A DNA stretch of 64,000 nucleotides from Altererythrobacter sp. Root672 (GCF_001427865.1 NZ_LMHH01000002.1:329501-393500), one strand, 5' to 3'. Counted from the stretch's first letter, positions 6,729 through 14,852 are shown. Translations and numbers: made by a program. Notes: generated by a model not told the origin, from the letters alone.

Positions 6729-6893
6729 TCACGCAAAGGCGCGAAGAACCTAAACTCCACCCTTCGTCATCCCCGCGAACGCGGGGACCCAGTCAGCCCT
6801 TTGTGCTGCTCCGCCCTAGGTTCCCGCGTTCGCGGGAATGACGAAGGTTTGAGGTGGTGAGCCACCTCTTCGCGCCTTTGCGCCTTTGCGTGA
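6729..6893. repeat. Composite nested inverted-repeat element between permease and portal genes
   Basis: Outer arms are TCACGCAAAGGCGCGAAG (6729-6746) and its complement at 6867-6893, where an extra CCTTTGCG unit is inserted. Inner arms are CCTTCGTCATCCCCGCGAAC (from 6761) and the complement ending GGGAATGACGAAGG (to 6847), about 27 bp each. Both arm types resemble dispersed intergenic repeats of sphingomonads. The element occupies almost the whole 223 bp gap, leaving only the portal ribosome-binding site. Confidence 0.8.
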
Positions 6894-6924
6894 CGAATCA
6901 AATTCCCAACAGAAAGGCCAACCC

Positions 6925-8082
6925 ATGTCCTTCATCGACACGCTCCGCACCGCCTTCAAGGCGGGCGGCGGAGCGCGCGTGCCGTTGGCGCGCTCTTTCA
7001 CCTCGCCGTGGTCCTGGCCGATCGAGCCCGGCAGCGGCAGCCGTCCGTTCGAATACACCAGCGGCGTGCGCCAGGCGTTCCTCGAGAACCCGGTGGCGCA
7101 GAGAGCCGTGCGCATCGTGGCCGAGGGCGTCGGTAGCGCGCCTCTCCTCCCCGCAGACGAGGCGGCGCGGCGATTGGTCTCCGCAACCAGCGCGGGACAA
7201 TCCCTGCTCGAAACGCTCGCCGCGCACTTGCTGCTCCACGGCAACGGCTACGTCCAGGTCACGCGCGACGGCTCAGGCCAGCCGGTCGAGCTGTTCGCCC
7301 TGCGCCCCGACCGCGTCTCTGTGGTCCCTGGCGCCGACGGCTGGCCCGCCGCCTATCGCTACAAGGCCGGCGAGACCACGCTGACCCTGCCGGTCGAGGA
7401 CGACGACGGCTGGCCCCAGGTCATCCACCTCAAGGCCCTCCACCCCTCGGACGATCACTATGGCGCCGGGTGTCTCGCCGCCGCGAGCCAAGCGGTGGCG
7501 ATCCACAACGCCGCCAGCGGCTGGAACCGCGCCCTCCTCGAAAACGCCGCCCGGCCGAGCGGGGCGCTGGTGATGGAGGCGGGCGAAGGCGCCACGCTGA
7601 CCGGCCAGCAATTCGACCGCCTCCAGGCCGAGCTGCTCGCCGCTTATGCCGGCGCCAACAACGCAGGGCGGCCGATGCTGCTCGAAGGCGGGCTGCGCTG
7701 GCAGCCGCTGTCGCTGACCCCGGCGGACATGGACTTCGCCGAGCTCAAGGCCGCGGCCGCGCGCGACATCGCGCTCGCGTTCGGGGTGCCGCCGATGCTG
7801 CTCGGCCTGCCCGGCGACAACACTTACGCCAACTATCGCGAGGCCAACCGCGCGCTGTGGCGGCTGACCTTGTTGCCGCTGGCGGGGAAGATCCTCTCCG
7901 GCCTGGAGGAAGGCTTGCGGCCGTGGTTCCCCAAGCTGGAATTGGCGATCGACCTCGACCGCGTCCCGGCCCTTTCCGAAGACCGCGAACGGCTCTGGGC
8001 GCAGCTCACTGCCGCCGATTTCCTGACCTCCGCCGAGAAGCGCAGCCTGCTCGGCATAGACAAAGCGGGAGAGGCCCGATGA
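6925..8082 (+). CDS. Phage/GTA portal protein, HK97 family (g3-like)
   Basis: A 385-residue protein starting at ATG 6925 with AGAAAGG 8 bases upstream. Portal features in order: the N-terminal FEYTSGVRQAFLENPVAQRA with VRIVAEGVGSAPLL, the LLETLAAHLLLHGNGYVQV core (about residues 93-111), the VIHLKAL..D...G crown-side motif, and the stem region ENAARPSGAL...GGLRWQPLSLTPADMDFAELK...FGVPPMLLGLPGDNTYANY. These are classic for the HK97/RcGTA portal. It forms the dodecameric ring through which DNA enters the head. Stop overlaps the next start as ATGA. The gene looks full-length and intact. Confidence 0.92.
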   Translation: MSFIDTLRTAFKAGGGARVPLARSFTSPWSWPIEPGSGSRPFEYTSGVRQAFLENPVAQRAVRIVAEGVGSAPLLPADEAARRLVSATSAGQSLLETLAAHLLLHGNGYVQVTRDGSGQPVELFALRPDRVSVVPGADGWPAAYRYKAGETTLTLPVEDDDGWPQVIHLKALHPSDDHYGAGCLAAASQAVAIHNAASGWNRALLENAARPSGALVMEAGEGATLTGQQFDRLQAELLAAYAGANNAGRPMLLEGGLRWQPLSLTPADMDFAELKAAAARDIALAFGVPPMLLGLPGDNTYANYREANRALWRLTLLPLAGKILSGLEEGLRPWFPKLELAIDLDRVPALSEDRERLWAQLTAADFLTSAEKRSLLGIDKAGEAR

Positions 8083-8387
8083 GACGCAAAGACATGCTCG
8101 CCCGCCTGATGGCGCAGGCCAATAGCGAGGGCAGCGACCTCGTCACCCTGCGCGCGATCGTGGAGGAAGCGAGCGAACTCGGCGCCGCGCGGGTGCTCGA
8201 CCGCCTCGGCCTCGACGACGACCGCGCGCAGGACGACATCGACGAACTGCGCGAACTGCTCGGCGCCTGGCGCGCGGCCAAGGCGAGTGCGTGGAAGGCG
8301 GCGATCGCCTGGATCGTGCGCGGCGCGCTGGCGCTGCTGTTGATCGGGATCGCGGTGCGCATCGGCGTGCCGGAGATGCTGCGATGA
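8079..8387 (+). CDS. DUF6127-like small membrane protein of GTA clusters
   Basis: A 102-residue protein in an ATGA overlap with the portal stop and another ATGA overlap with the protease start. Residues 1-70 are charged and helical (MLARLMAQANSEGSDLVTLR, then IVEEASELGAARVLDRLGL); residues 77-97 form one membrane helix (AIAWIVRGALALLLIGIAVRI). I recognise it as the DUF6127-type protein that sits between portal and prohead protease in sphingomonad GTA clusters, the place of g3.5. Its role is unknown; the tight coupling suggests co-production with the head proteins. Confidence 0.7.
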   Translation: MRRKDMLARLMAQANSEGSDLVTLRAIVEEASELGAARVLDRLGLDDDRAQDDIDELRELLGAWRAAKASAWKAAIAWIVRGALALLLIGIAVRIGVPEMLR

Positions 8388-8776
8388 GCCGCCTTGCCGG
8401 TTATGCGGCGCTGTTCGGCGTGCCGGATGGGGCGCGGGATACGATCCGCAAGGGCGCCTTTGCGCGAACCTTGGCGGAGAGGGCCGAGCCGTTGCCGCTG
8501 CTATGGCAGCATCGGCCTGGCCAGCGCATTGGCTCGGTCGAAACGGTAGCCGAGGATGAGCACGGCTTGCGAGTGATTGCCCGCATCGACCGCCCCGAGA
8601 GCCGCGCCGCCGTGTTGCTCAGCCAGGGCGCGGTGAGCGGCCTGAGTTTCGGCTACCGGGCGCGAGGATTCCGGCGACTGCCCGAGGGGCGTTTGCTGGA
8701 GGACATCGAGCTGCTTGAGGTTAGCCTGGTCACGCACCCGCTGCAGTTCGGCGCGCGCGTGCATCTGGTGGCCTGA
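8384..8776 (+). CDS. HK97-family prohead protease (peptidase U35, g4-like)
   Basis: A 130-residue protein. The start region LAGYAALFGVPDGARDTIRK leads to FARTL. The catalytic His lies in LPLLWQHRPGQRIGSV (His43) and the catalytic Ser in GAVSGLSFGYR (about Ser85/87), followed by LEDIELLEVSLVTHPLQFGA, the standard end of the family. It cleaves the N-terminal delta domain of the capsid protein during maturation. Length is short but usual for GTA proteases. The distance to the capsid gene (257 bp) is unusually long and is filled with repeats and a terminator. Confidence 0.92.
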   Translation: MSRLAGYAALFGVPDGARDTIRKGAFARTLAERAEPLPLLWQHRPGQRIGSVETVAEDEHGLRVIARIDRPESRAAVLLSQGAVSGLSFGYRARGFRRLPEGRLLEDIELLEVSLVTHPLQFGARVHLVA

Positions 8777-8807
8777 GAATTGGCAACACTTGCCCTTTGC
8801 CCCTCTT

Positions 8808-8880
8808 CCGTTCGTGGTGAGCCTGTCGAACCACGCTAGCGCCGCGCTCCCGTCCTTCGACAAGCTCAGGACGAACGGGG
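8808..8880. repeat. Dispersed inverted repeat (CGTTCGTGGTGAGC type), copy A
   Basis: CCGTTCGTGGTGAGCCTGTC GAACCACG and CGTCCTTCGACAAGCTCAGG ACGAACGG form complementary outer arms around a short centre. A second copy, about 90 percent alike, lies at 48266-48340. This is a widespread intergenic repeat in alphaproteobacteria, probably a non-autonomous mobile element. Confidence 0.85.
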
Positions 8881-8930
8881 AGAGGGAGTAGATCGAGACT
8901 CACCCGGCTCCTCACTGGAACCTGCACCTG

Positions 8931-8978
8931 CCCCTCCACCATGCTTCGCATGGTCCCCCTCCCCCGATGGGGGAGGAC
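8931..8978 (-). repeat. Dispersed palindromic repeat, copy 5 (upstream of capsid gene)
   Basis: On the reverse strand GGTCCTCCCCCATCGGGGGA, GGGGGACC, hairpin ATGCGAAGCAT, GGTGGAGGGG: the same family as the copies around the DUF559 gene, and with the same hairpin as copy 2. It fills part of the protease-capsid gap. Confidence 0.8.
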
Positions 8979-8982
8979 CCCC

Positions 8983-9006
8983 AAGCCGCCCCAGGGCGGC
9001 TTTTTT
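8983..9006 (+). terminator. Rho-independent terminator between protease and capsid genes
   Basis: AAGCCGCCC-CA-GGGCGGCTTTTTT: a 7-8 bp GC-rich stem with a tight loop and six T residues on the forward strand. It ends 27 bases before the capsid ATG, so transcripts coming from the protease side should mostly stop here. The capsid ribosome-binding site (AAAGG at 9018-9022) lies just downstream. Confidence 0.75.
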
Positions 9007-9033
9007 CTTGCCCAACGAAAGGTCAACTGCCCC

Positions 9034-10512
9034 ATGAGTATCGAACCCGAAACCGAAGTCCTCGCCGCCAGCTTCGACCTCGTCGCCCGTCAGGACGCCA
9101 CCGAACAAGCGGTCGAAGTCCTGCGCAGCGACGTGGACGAGGTGAAGGCCCGCCTCGACCGCGTCAGCCGCGCCGCCTCGCGCCCAGTGCTCGACGGCGC
9201 CCCAGCCGACCCCGAAGTGAAGAGCTTCGTCGACGGCTACTTGCGCAAGGGCCGGGTGACCGAGATCAAGTCGATCAGTGGCGCCACCCCGCAAGACGGC
9301 GGCTATGCCGTCCCGCGCGAGATCGACGCGATGATCGCCAGCCAGCTGGTCGAAATCAGCCCGATCCGGCAGATCGCCCAAGTCGTGCAAGTCGGCACCT
9401 CGGGCTATCGCAAGCTCGTTTCGCGAGGCGGCACGGCCAGCGGCTGGGTGGCAGAGACCGCGGGTCGTACGGAAACCGGCACGCCCGAGTTCGCCGAGAT
9501 CGCCCCGCCCACCGGCGAACTCTACGCCAACCCGGCCGCGAGCCAGACCATGCTCGACGACGCCGCCTTCGACCTCGAAGCCTGGCTGGCGAGCGAGATC
9601 GCCATGGAGTTCGGCCGGGCGGAAGGGGCGGCGTTCGTCAACGGGACCGGCGACAACCAGCCGCTCGGGTTCCTTGCCGCGTCTTTCTCGCCGCTGGGTG
9701 ATGCGAACCGGGCTTTCGGCACGTTGCAGTATCTCGGCTCGGGCGACGACGGCGGCTTTGGCACCAACCCCGAAAGCCGCCTGATCGACCTCGTCCACTC
9801 GCTCAAGGCCGGGCATCGCCAGGGGGCGAGCTGGGTGATGAACTCGGCCACGCTCAGCCTGGTGCGCAAGCTCAAGACCGCCGAAGGGAACTTCCTGTGG
9901 CAGCCGGGCCTGGTCGAAGGCCAGCCGGACCGGCTGCTCGGCTATCCGGTGATCGAGGCCGAGGACATGCCCGACGTCGCCGCGCGCGAGTTCCCGATCG
10001 CGTTCGGCAACTTCAAGGCCGGCTACCTGATCACCGAACGCAGCGCGACGAACATCCTGCGCGATCCCTTCACCAACAAGCCGTTCGTGCACTTCTACGC
10101 CACCAAGCGCGTGGCCGGGCAGGCCCAGAAGGAGTTCTTCGTGAACGAGGCCCACGCCCTAACAGATGCCCTGCTCCACCCGGCCATCGAAGGACAGGCC
10201 GACAGCCCCCCGGCCAAGCCACGAGAAGGCGAATGCTGGCTGGTCGGCGCGTCGCCCTCCAGCACATGGGCCGGGCACTCCGGCAGCCTCGCCTGTTTTC
10301 AGGCGGGCGCCTGGATGTTCGTCGAGCCGCGCGATGGCCTGCGGGTGCTCGACCGCGCCACGGGTCAGGAGATCCGCTTTCGCGGCGGATGGATGCGCCC
10401 AGTCAAACCGGCAACGCCGATTGGCGGCGCGACGATCGACGGCGAGGCGAGAGCCGCCATCGCGCAACTCGTGACCGCCCTTGTCGCCGGCGGCATTCTC
10501 GCCGAAAGCTGA
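9034..10512 (+). CDS. Chimeric protein: HK97-type major capsid protein fused to a DUF2793 domain
   Basis: A 492-residue protein from ATG 9034 with AAAGG upstream. Residues about 15-50 are a coiled-coil delta/scaffold region ([20 protein letters not shown]). Residues about 60-360 are a canonical RcGTA/HK97 capsid: [72 protein letters not shown], and near the end [20 protein letters not shown] then HFYATKRV. A normal capsid would go on with about 15 more residues (GG.VQ.FDA...LKF type). Instead from Ala361 (nt 10114) comes [20 protein letters not shown] followed by [19 protein letters not shown] and [20 protein letters not shown], which I recognise as a complete DUF2793 domain, normally a separate protein near the far end of GTA clusters. 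Capsid family certain; DUF2793 assignment from memory. Confidence 0.88.
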   Translation: MSIEPETEVLAASFDLVARQDATEQAVEVLRSDVDEVKARLDRVSRAASRPVLDGAPADPEVKSFVDGYLRKGRVTEIKSISGATPQDGGYAVPREIDAMIASQLVEISPIRQIAQVVQVGTSGYRKLVSRGGTASGWVAETAGRTETGTPEFAEIAPPTGELYANPAASQTMLDDAAFDLEAWLASEIAMEFGRAEGAAFVNGTGDNQPLGFLAASFSPLGDANRAFGTLQYLGSGDDGGFGTNPESRLIDLVHSLKAGHRQGASWVMNSATLSLVRKLKTAEGNFLWQPGLVEGQPDRLLGYPVIEAEDMPDVAAREFPIAFGNFKAGYLITERSATNILRDPFTNKPFVHFYATKRVAGQAQKEFFVNEAHALTDALLHPAIEGQADSPPAKPREGECWLVGASPSSTWAGHSGSLACFQAGAWMFVEPRDGLRVLDRATGQEIRFRGGWMRPVKPATPIGGATIDGEARAAIAQLVTALVAGGILAES

Positions 10513-10574
10513 GTTGGAGCCTTTGGCGCATTTTGCCGTTATGCTCCCGTGTGTTCACAGGAAGGTCGCTGTCC

Positions 10575-11105
10575 ATGAAGTTCGCCCTCGTCTCCGCCCT
10601 CCCGCTCCTAACTGTCCTGGCAGCGTGCCAGTCGGTCCCCGACGAGCAGCCTTCGGACCGCCTGGCCCAGGCGACCTTGCGCCTCGCCAACGGCCAGCCC
10701 GCGGGCGCCGCGCAAGTCCTGGCAAGCGGATCGCAGGTCAATGTCACGGTGGCTCTGATCGGCATTTCGCCCGGCGTGCACGGCATGCACCTGCACACGA
10801 CCGGCTCTTGCGACGCGCCCGAGTTCACCTCGGCCGGCGGGCACCTCAATCCAGACCATCGCCAGCACGGGACAGAGAACCCCGCCGGCTCGCACCTCGG
10901 CGACCTGCCCAACATCACGATCGGCAGCGACGGCACCGGTTCGGCCAGCGTGACGCTCAATGGCACGCGCGACCAGGTGCTCGCCCAGTTGTTCGATGCC
11001 GATGGCACCGCGATCGTCGTCCACGCCAGTGCCGACGATTACAAGACCGATCCTTCGGGCAACTCGGGCGGGCGCATCGCCTGCGGCGTGCTTACGCGAA
11101 GCTAA
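10575..11105 (+). CDS. sodC: Superoxide dismutase [Cu-Zn], periplasmic lipoprotein
   Basis: A 176-residue protein, ATG 10575 with GGAAGG 10 bases upstream. The signal peptide ends in a lipobox LTVLAAC (Cys18), so the enzyme should be lipid-anchored. Copper ligands are in GVHGMHLHTTG and a later histidine in IVVHASADDYKTD; the zinc loop is GGHLNPDHRQHG with the usual His and Asp residues; the disulfide pair is in TGSCDAP and RIACGV. The electrostatic/arginine end GNSGGRIACGVL is intact. It removes superoxide in the periplasm. It converges on the MFS gene, with 14 bp of overlap between the two 3' ends. Confidence 0.95.
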   Translation: MKFALVSALPLLTVLAACQSVPDEQPSDRLAQATLRLANGQPAGAAQVLASGSQVNVTVALIGISPGVHGMHLHTTGSCDAPEFTSAGGHLNPDHRQHGTENPAGSHLGDLPNITIGSDGTGSASVTLNGTRDQVLAQLFDADGTAIVVHASADDYKTDPSGNSGGRIACGVLTRS

Positions 11106-12663
11106 GCTCGCCGCCGCTCGCCGCGGCGCGGTCGATGCGTGAAGCTTCGGCCGCGGGATAAGTGCGGATCGCCACCACCAACGCGGCAACGCCGAAAGGC
11201 ACCACCGCAAGGTTGGCGATCACGCCGCTCCCGAGGTTGCCGGTCATTTCCGAGACCAGGCCCGCGGTGAAGGGACCAAAGGCCAGCCCGATCAGGGTCG
11301 CGCCGAGGAAGAAGATCGCCGTAGCCGTGCCGCGCATGTGCGGCAGTACCAGCGCCTGGGTCGCCGCCGCCGAAGCCCCCATGGCGGAGGACGTGGCGAA
11401 CTGGAGCAGGAAGCTGCAGGCGAAGAAAGTGTTCGCGTCCGCCGTCCGATAGCCGATCAACACCAGCGGAATCGGCCCGAGCAGTCCGCCGAACACGACC
11501 CACAGGCGTCCCGACTCGTGCAAGCGGTGGCAACGGTCGGCCAGCCAACCGCCGCCGATCACGCCGAGGAACCCGCCGAGTGCCGCGGGCGCCCCGATCA
11601 TCCAGCCGAGCTCGATCTTGCTCAGGCCGAAGGTTCGCTCCGCATAGGGGGCGGCCCAGTAGGACACGGTGTAGCCGGTGTAGGAAACCACCGCGTAGGC
11701 GAGCACCACGCCCACGAAAGCCGGCGTCCGCCAGGTGAGCTGGAACGTAGGCTCGTCCTTGACCCGCAGCGAACAGGCCCAGCTGAACACGGCGTAGCTG
11801 CCGATCGCGACGAACCACATCTGCTCCGGATTGCCGAGAGTGGCCGAAAGCAATGTGGCCGCGAGCGCGAGGACTGCCGCCGCTACAAGGTTGACCGTGC
11901 GCGCCCGAGGTCCGCGCCGGGCAGCGCCGTAGAAAGTGAACGGCGGCACGATCTCCATCACTTCGCCGACGAAGTTGGGCCAGGCGCGCGGATCGCCACG
12001 GCTTGGCATTCCCTCGCTTGCCCCGCGCACCGGTTCGCGCAGCGAGTAGACCCAAAAGGCGAGCAGCAGGCCGGGCAATCCGACAGCCAGGAACGCCGCC
12101 TGCCAACCCACCAGCCCGCAGGGGCCGCCATCGGGCCATGTGCGGTTCCAGGCCTCGACGATCGTGCCCCCGATCAACAACGACAGGCCGCTCCCCACGA
12201 ACAGGCCTGCCGAATAGATCCCGATCGCCGTCGCGCGAAGGCGTTGCGGAAACCAGTCGGCGATCAGCGAGTAGGCGCTGGGGCTCGCCGTCGCTTCGCC
12301 CACGCCTACGCCTACACGCGCCGCCGCCAGCATTGCGCCGTTGCGGGCGAGGCCCGAGAGCGCAGTCATGAACGACCACAAGGTCAGGCCTAGCGCGAGC
12401 AGCCGCGTGCGGTTCCACCCGTCGGCCAGCCGGCCCAAAGGGATTCCGAACAGCGCATAGAAGATCGCGAACGCCGTGCCGTAGAGAAAGCCCAACTGCG
12501 CGTCGGTCAGGTTGAGATCGGCCTTGATGTCATTGGCCAGGATCGAGAGGATCTGCCGGTCGATGAAGTTGACCATGTAGACCACGAACAACACGCCAAG
12601 CGCATACCAGCTGTAGGCCGGCACCGGCCTGTCGTGTTTGTGAATAGGACCCTCCCCGTCCAT
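11092..12663 (-). CDS. MFS transporter (spinster-like/DHA family)
   Basis: A 523-residue, 12-segment transporter. ATG 12663 lies 4 bases after the queC stop with AGGGGATTGAG before it. The first segment is followed by NFIDRQILSILANDIKADLN, and the loop 2-3 motif is GIPLGRLADGWNRTRLLALG (MFS motif A). GVGVGEATASPSAYSLIADW follows, matching the Spns/GudP-type MFS proteins common in sphingomonads. A long loop after segment 6 (residues about 210-260) is cytoplasmic. Substrate unknown. It may be co-transcribed with queC, but no functional link is known. Confidence 0.85.
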   Translation of the reverse strand: MDGEGPIHKHDRPVPAYSWYALGVLFVVYMVNFIDRQILSILANDIKADLNLTDAQLGFLYGTAFAIFYALFGIPLGRLADGWNRTRLLALGLTLWSFMTALSGLARNGAMLAAARVGVGVGEATASPSAYSLIADWFPQRLRATAIGIYSAGLFVGSGLSLLIGGTIVEAWNRTWPDGGPCGLVGWQAAFLAVGLPGLLLAFWVYSLREPVRGASEGMPSRGDPRAWPNFVGEVMEIVPPFTFYGAARRGPRARTVNLVAAAVLALAATLLSATLGNPEQMWFVAIGSYAVFSWACSLRVKDEPTFQLTWRTPAFVGVVLAYAVVSYTGYTVSYWAAPYAERTFGLSKIELGWMIGAPAALGGFLGVIGGGWLADRCHRLHESGRLWVVFGGLLGPIPLVLIGYRTADANTFFACSFLLQFATSSAMGASAAATQALVLPHMRGTATAIFFLGATLIGLAFGPFTAGLVSEMTGNLGSGVIANLAVVPFGVAALVVAIRTYPAAEASRIDRAAASGGELSFA

Positions 12664-12667
12664 TAGC

Positions 12668-13366
12668 TCAATCCCCTGGCGGCGTGGCCGCGTAGGGCGT
12701 TGGATCAATGACCCCGGCCTCGGCAAACCCGGCGCGGCGCAAGCGGCAGCTGTCACACAAACCGCAGGCCTTGCCGTCCTCCGTGGGGTCGTAACACGAC
12801 CAGCTCATTCCCGGATCGAGGCCGAGGCGCGCGGTTTCCTGCGCGATCCTGGCCTTGCCCCAATGTTGCAGGGGAGCGTGGATCTGGAACGGCCTACCCT
12901 CGGCCCCTTCCTTGGTCGCCAACCGAGCGGTCTCGGTAAAGCTGGCGATGAATTCCGGACGGCAGTCAGGATAGCCCGAATAGTCGAGCGCGTTGACGCC
13001 GATGAAGATGTCATGCGCCCCGATTGCTTCGGCCCAGGCAAGCGTCAGGGACAGGAACACGAGGTTGCGCGCCGGTACGTAGGTGACCGGTATGTCCGCC
13101 CCCAGCCCCTCCTTGGGCACCTCGATATCGCTGGTCAGCGCCGAGCCGCCGAACTGACGGAGATCGAGCGGTAGAATGACGTGACGCTTGGCGCCTAGCT
13201 TGCTCGCGATGGCTTTGGCGGAATCGATTTCGCAGTGGTGGCGCTGGTTATAGTCGATCGTGAGAGCGTTGAGGCTGAACCCCTGCTCTATCGCTATGGC
13301 CGCCGAAACCATCGAATCGAGACCGCCCGAAAGCAGGACCACGGCTTCCTGTTTGGAACCTGACAT
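12668..13366 (-). CDS. queC: 7-cyano-7-deazaguanine synthase QueC
   Basis: A 232-residue enzyme that converts carboxydeazaguanine to preQ0, using ATP and ammonia, in queuosine biosynthesis. The PP-loop is VVLLSGGLDSMVSA near the N-terminus; ALTIDYNQRHHCEIDSAKAI and VPARNLVFLSLTLAWAEAIG are family blocks. The C-terminal zinc site is present as SCYDPTEDGKACGLCDSCRL. ATG 13366 is preferred because GGTGAG precedes it; a GTG 6 bases upstream is also possible. No other que genes are in the window. Confidence 0.94.
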   Translation of the reverse strand: MSGSKQEAVVLLSGGLDSMVSAAIAIEQGFSLNALTIDYNQRHHCEIDSAKAIASKLGAKRHVILPLDLRQFGGSALTSDIEVPKEGLGADIPVTYVPARNLVFLSLTLAWAEAIGAHDIFIGVNALDYSGYPDCRPEFIASFTETARLATKEGAEGRPFQIHAPLQHWGKARIAQETARLGLDPGMSWSCYDPTEDGKACGLCDSCRLRRAGFAEAGVIDPTPYAATPPGD

Positions 13367-13413
13367 GCTCACCGGCTAGCACGGGGGAGTGCCTTAGCAA
13401 CACCCCCTGGCGT

Positions 13414-13827
13414 TCAGCACTTCCCGGTGTGGCGGGCTTCTCCACTGATCGAGAAAGGCGTGCCGTCGGCGATACCCTGACTTTCAATCTGCACCAGGCC
13501 ATTGCCTTCGCGCCGGATCGACGTCCGACCGTAGCCGTTACCGCGGCACGTATATTGGATGACCACCTCGTTGGGATTGTCCCGCACCACAACCTGGCTG
13601 CACCCCGGCTGCCGGTGACGGAGCTGGATGAACTCGCGGCCGGTGCGCACGCAAATACGCTGCTCCGTGCCGTCGTCGCGGATCCGCATGTTCCAGACAC
13701 CCTTGGTCAAAGAGCCGAGCATGTCGAGATCGGCCGCCGCCGCCATCAACGGCAAAGCCGCGATCGCCGCCGCCATGCAAGCGGCCATTCCTGTGCGCGA
13801 CAGTCCCATCAGGTAATTGTTCTGCAT
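13414..13827 (-). CDS. Exported small protein, DUF3617-like
   Basis: A 137-residue protein with a signal peptide (MAACMAAAIAALPLMAAAAD region, cleavage about residue 32) and ATG 13827 preceded by GGAG. The mature part, about 105 residues, starts DLDMLGSLTKGVWNMRIRDD, has four cysteines (RICVRTG, QPGCSQVV, QYTCRGNG, TGKC-end) that could make two disulfides, and a tryptophan-centred start of the DUF3617 kind seen in many sphingomonad periplasmic proteins. Function is unknown. The DUF label is tentative. Confidence 0.65.
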   Translation of the reverse strand: MQNNYLMGLSRTGMAACMAAAIAALPLMAAAADLDMLGSLTKGVWNMRIRDDGTEQRICVRTGREFIQLRHRQPGCSQVVVRDNPNEVVIQYTCRGNGYGRTSIRREGNGLVQIESQGIADGTPFSISGEARHTGKC

Positions 13828-13904
13828 CGAAAAACTCCGTCCGGGGCGCCCCTAACACAGGTCAGCAGCAGCGGCCAGATGCCCTTTGCATACGTTGAAC
13901 CGAT

Positions 13905-14810
13905 CTAATCCTGTATCGGGAATTCTCTGGAGCAGAAGGCACAGTCGACCAGGATAATACCGTTCTCGTCACGCATATCCCGACGGTCCTCTTTCGGGAA
14001 ACGCGAAAGTACCTCCTCGAAATGCACTACCGAACAGCGGCAGCCGCGTGTCAGCGGTGTAGTGGGCTGAACACGGACTTCGGGCTCTTCATGGAACAGC
14101 CGCCACACCAGCCCTTCCGGTGACAGCGAGGTATCGAGCAATTCGTCGTCCTGGATCGACCGGCCCAGGATCGAGACGTGCTCCCACTCGTGGTGCGAGG
14201 GTACGACGTGCAACCGTTCGCGGCCTTCCTCGCCTTGCGCCAGGTGCTGCAGCAGCAGACCGCCCGCGGTCGACCCGTTGGGCCCGGTCCGCACGGCCGC
14301 GCGAATCAGCGTTGGGACCTGCTCGCTCTGGGCGAAGTAGGCCTCGACCGCCTCGCTAAGCGAGCGGCCCTCCAGAGGAACGATCCCTTGGTAGCGCAGC
14401 CCGCTCGAGGCCACTTCGAAGGTGATCGCCAGCGATCCCTTCCCGAACAGACGTGGCAAAGATGGATTGGCACCAATGTCCACCGCTTGCTCGCGGTCAT
14501 GCTTCACATAGCCGCGCAGCTCGCCGTCGCGATAATCGCACACGAGCAGTTCGACGATGCCGTCCTCGGTCTGCGCCTGCATCGTCAGCTGACTGCCTTC
14601 GCTCTTGAGCAGCCCGCCCATCAGCGCGGTCAGCGTCAGGGCCTCGGCAAGCAGGGTCCTGATCGCGGGTTCGTAGTCGTGCGCCGACAGGATCTTGTCG
14701 AGCACCGGTCCGATCCGCACCATGCGGCCGTGCGCGTTGCGGTCCTTGAGCGTGAACGCCAGCAGTCGGTCGAGTCCGGGAGTTTGCATGTTGTCGGTCA
14801 GATTCGTCAT
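13905..14810 (-). CDS. hslO: Hsp33 redox-regulated holdase chaperone HslO
   Basis: A 301-residue cytoplasmic chaperone. The zinc-switch cysteines are complete: CRC at 257/259 and CAFC at 290/293. Oxidation releases zinc and activates holding of unfolded proteins. The N-terminal core is typical (LLAEALTLTALMGGLLKSEG, VELLVCDYRDGELRGYVKHD, GKGSLAITFE). It lies 42 bases downstream of argF on the same strand, an order common in alphaproteobacteria, so it may be read through from argD-argF. Confidence 0.95.
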   Translation of the reverse strand: MTNLTDNMQTPGLDRLLAFTLKDRNAHGRMVRIGPVLDKILSAHDYEPAIRTLLAEALTLTALMGGLLKSEGSQLTMQAQTEDGIVELLVCDYRDGELRGYVKHDREQAVDIGANPSLPRLFGKGSLAITFEVASSGLRYQGIVPLEGRSLSEAVEAYFAQSEQVPTLIRAAVRTGPNGSTAGGLLLQHLAQGEEGRERLHVVPSHHEWEHVSILGRSIQDDELLDTSLSPEGLVWRLFHEEPEVRVQPTTPLTRGCRCSVVHFEEVLSRFPKEDRRDMRDENGIILVDCAFCSREFPIQD

Positions 14811-14852
14811 CGCGCGAATATTGGGATCGCGAGCCGGGAAGTTAACCCCGAC

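Noticed and set aside
2743-10512. Interpretation as a complete active prophage
   Set aside because: No integrase, repressor, replication, lysis or tail genes and no att-like repeats at the ends; the gene order fits a GTA-type head module instead.
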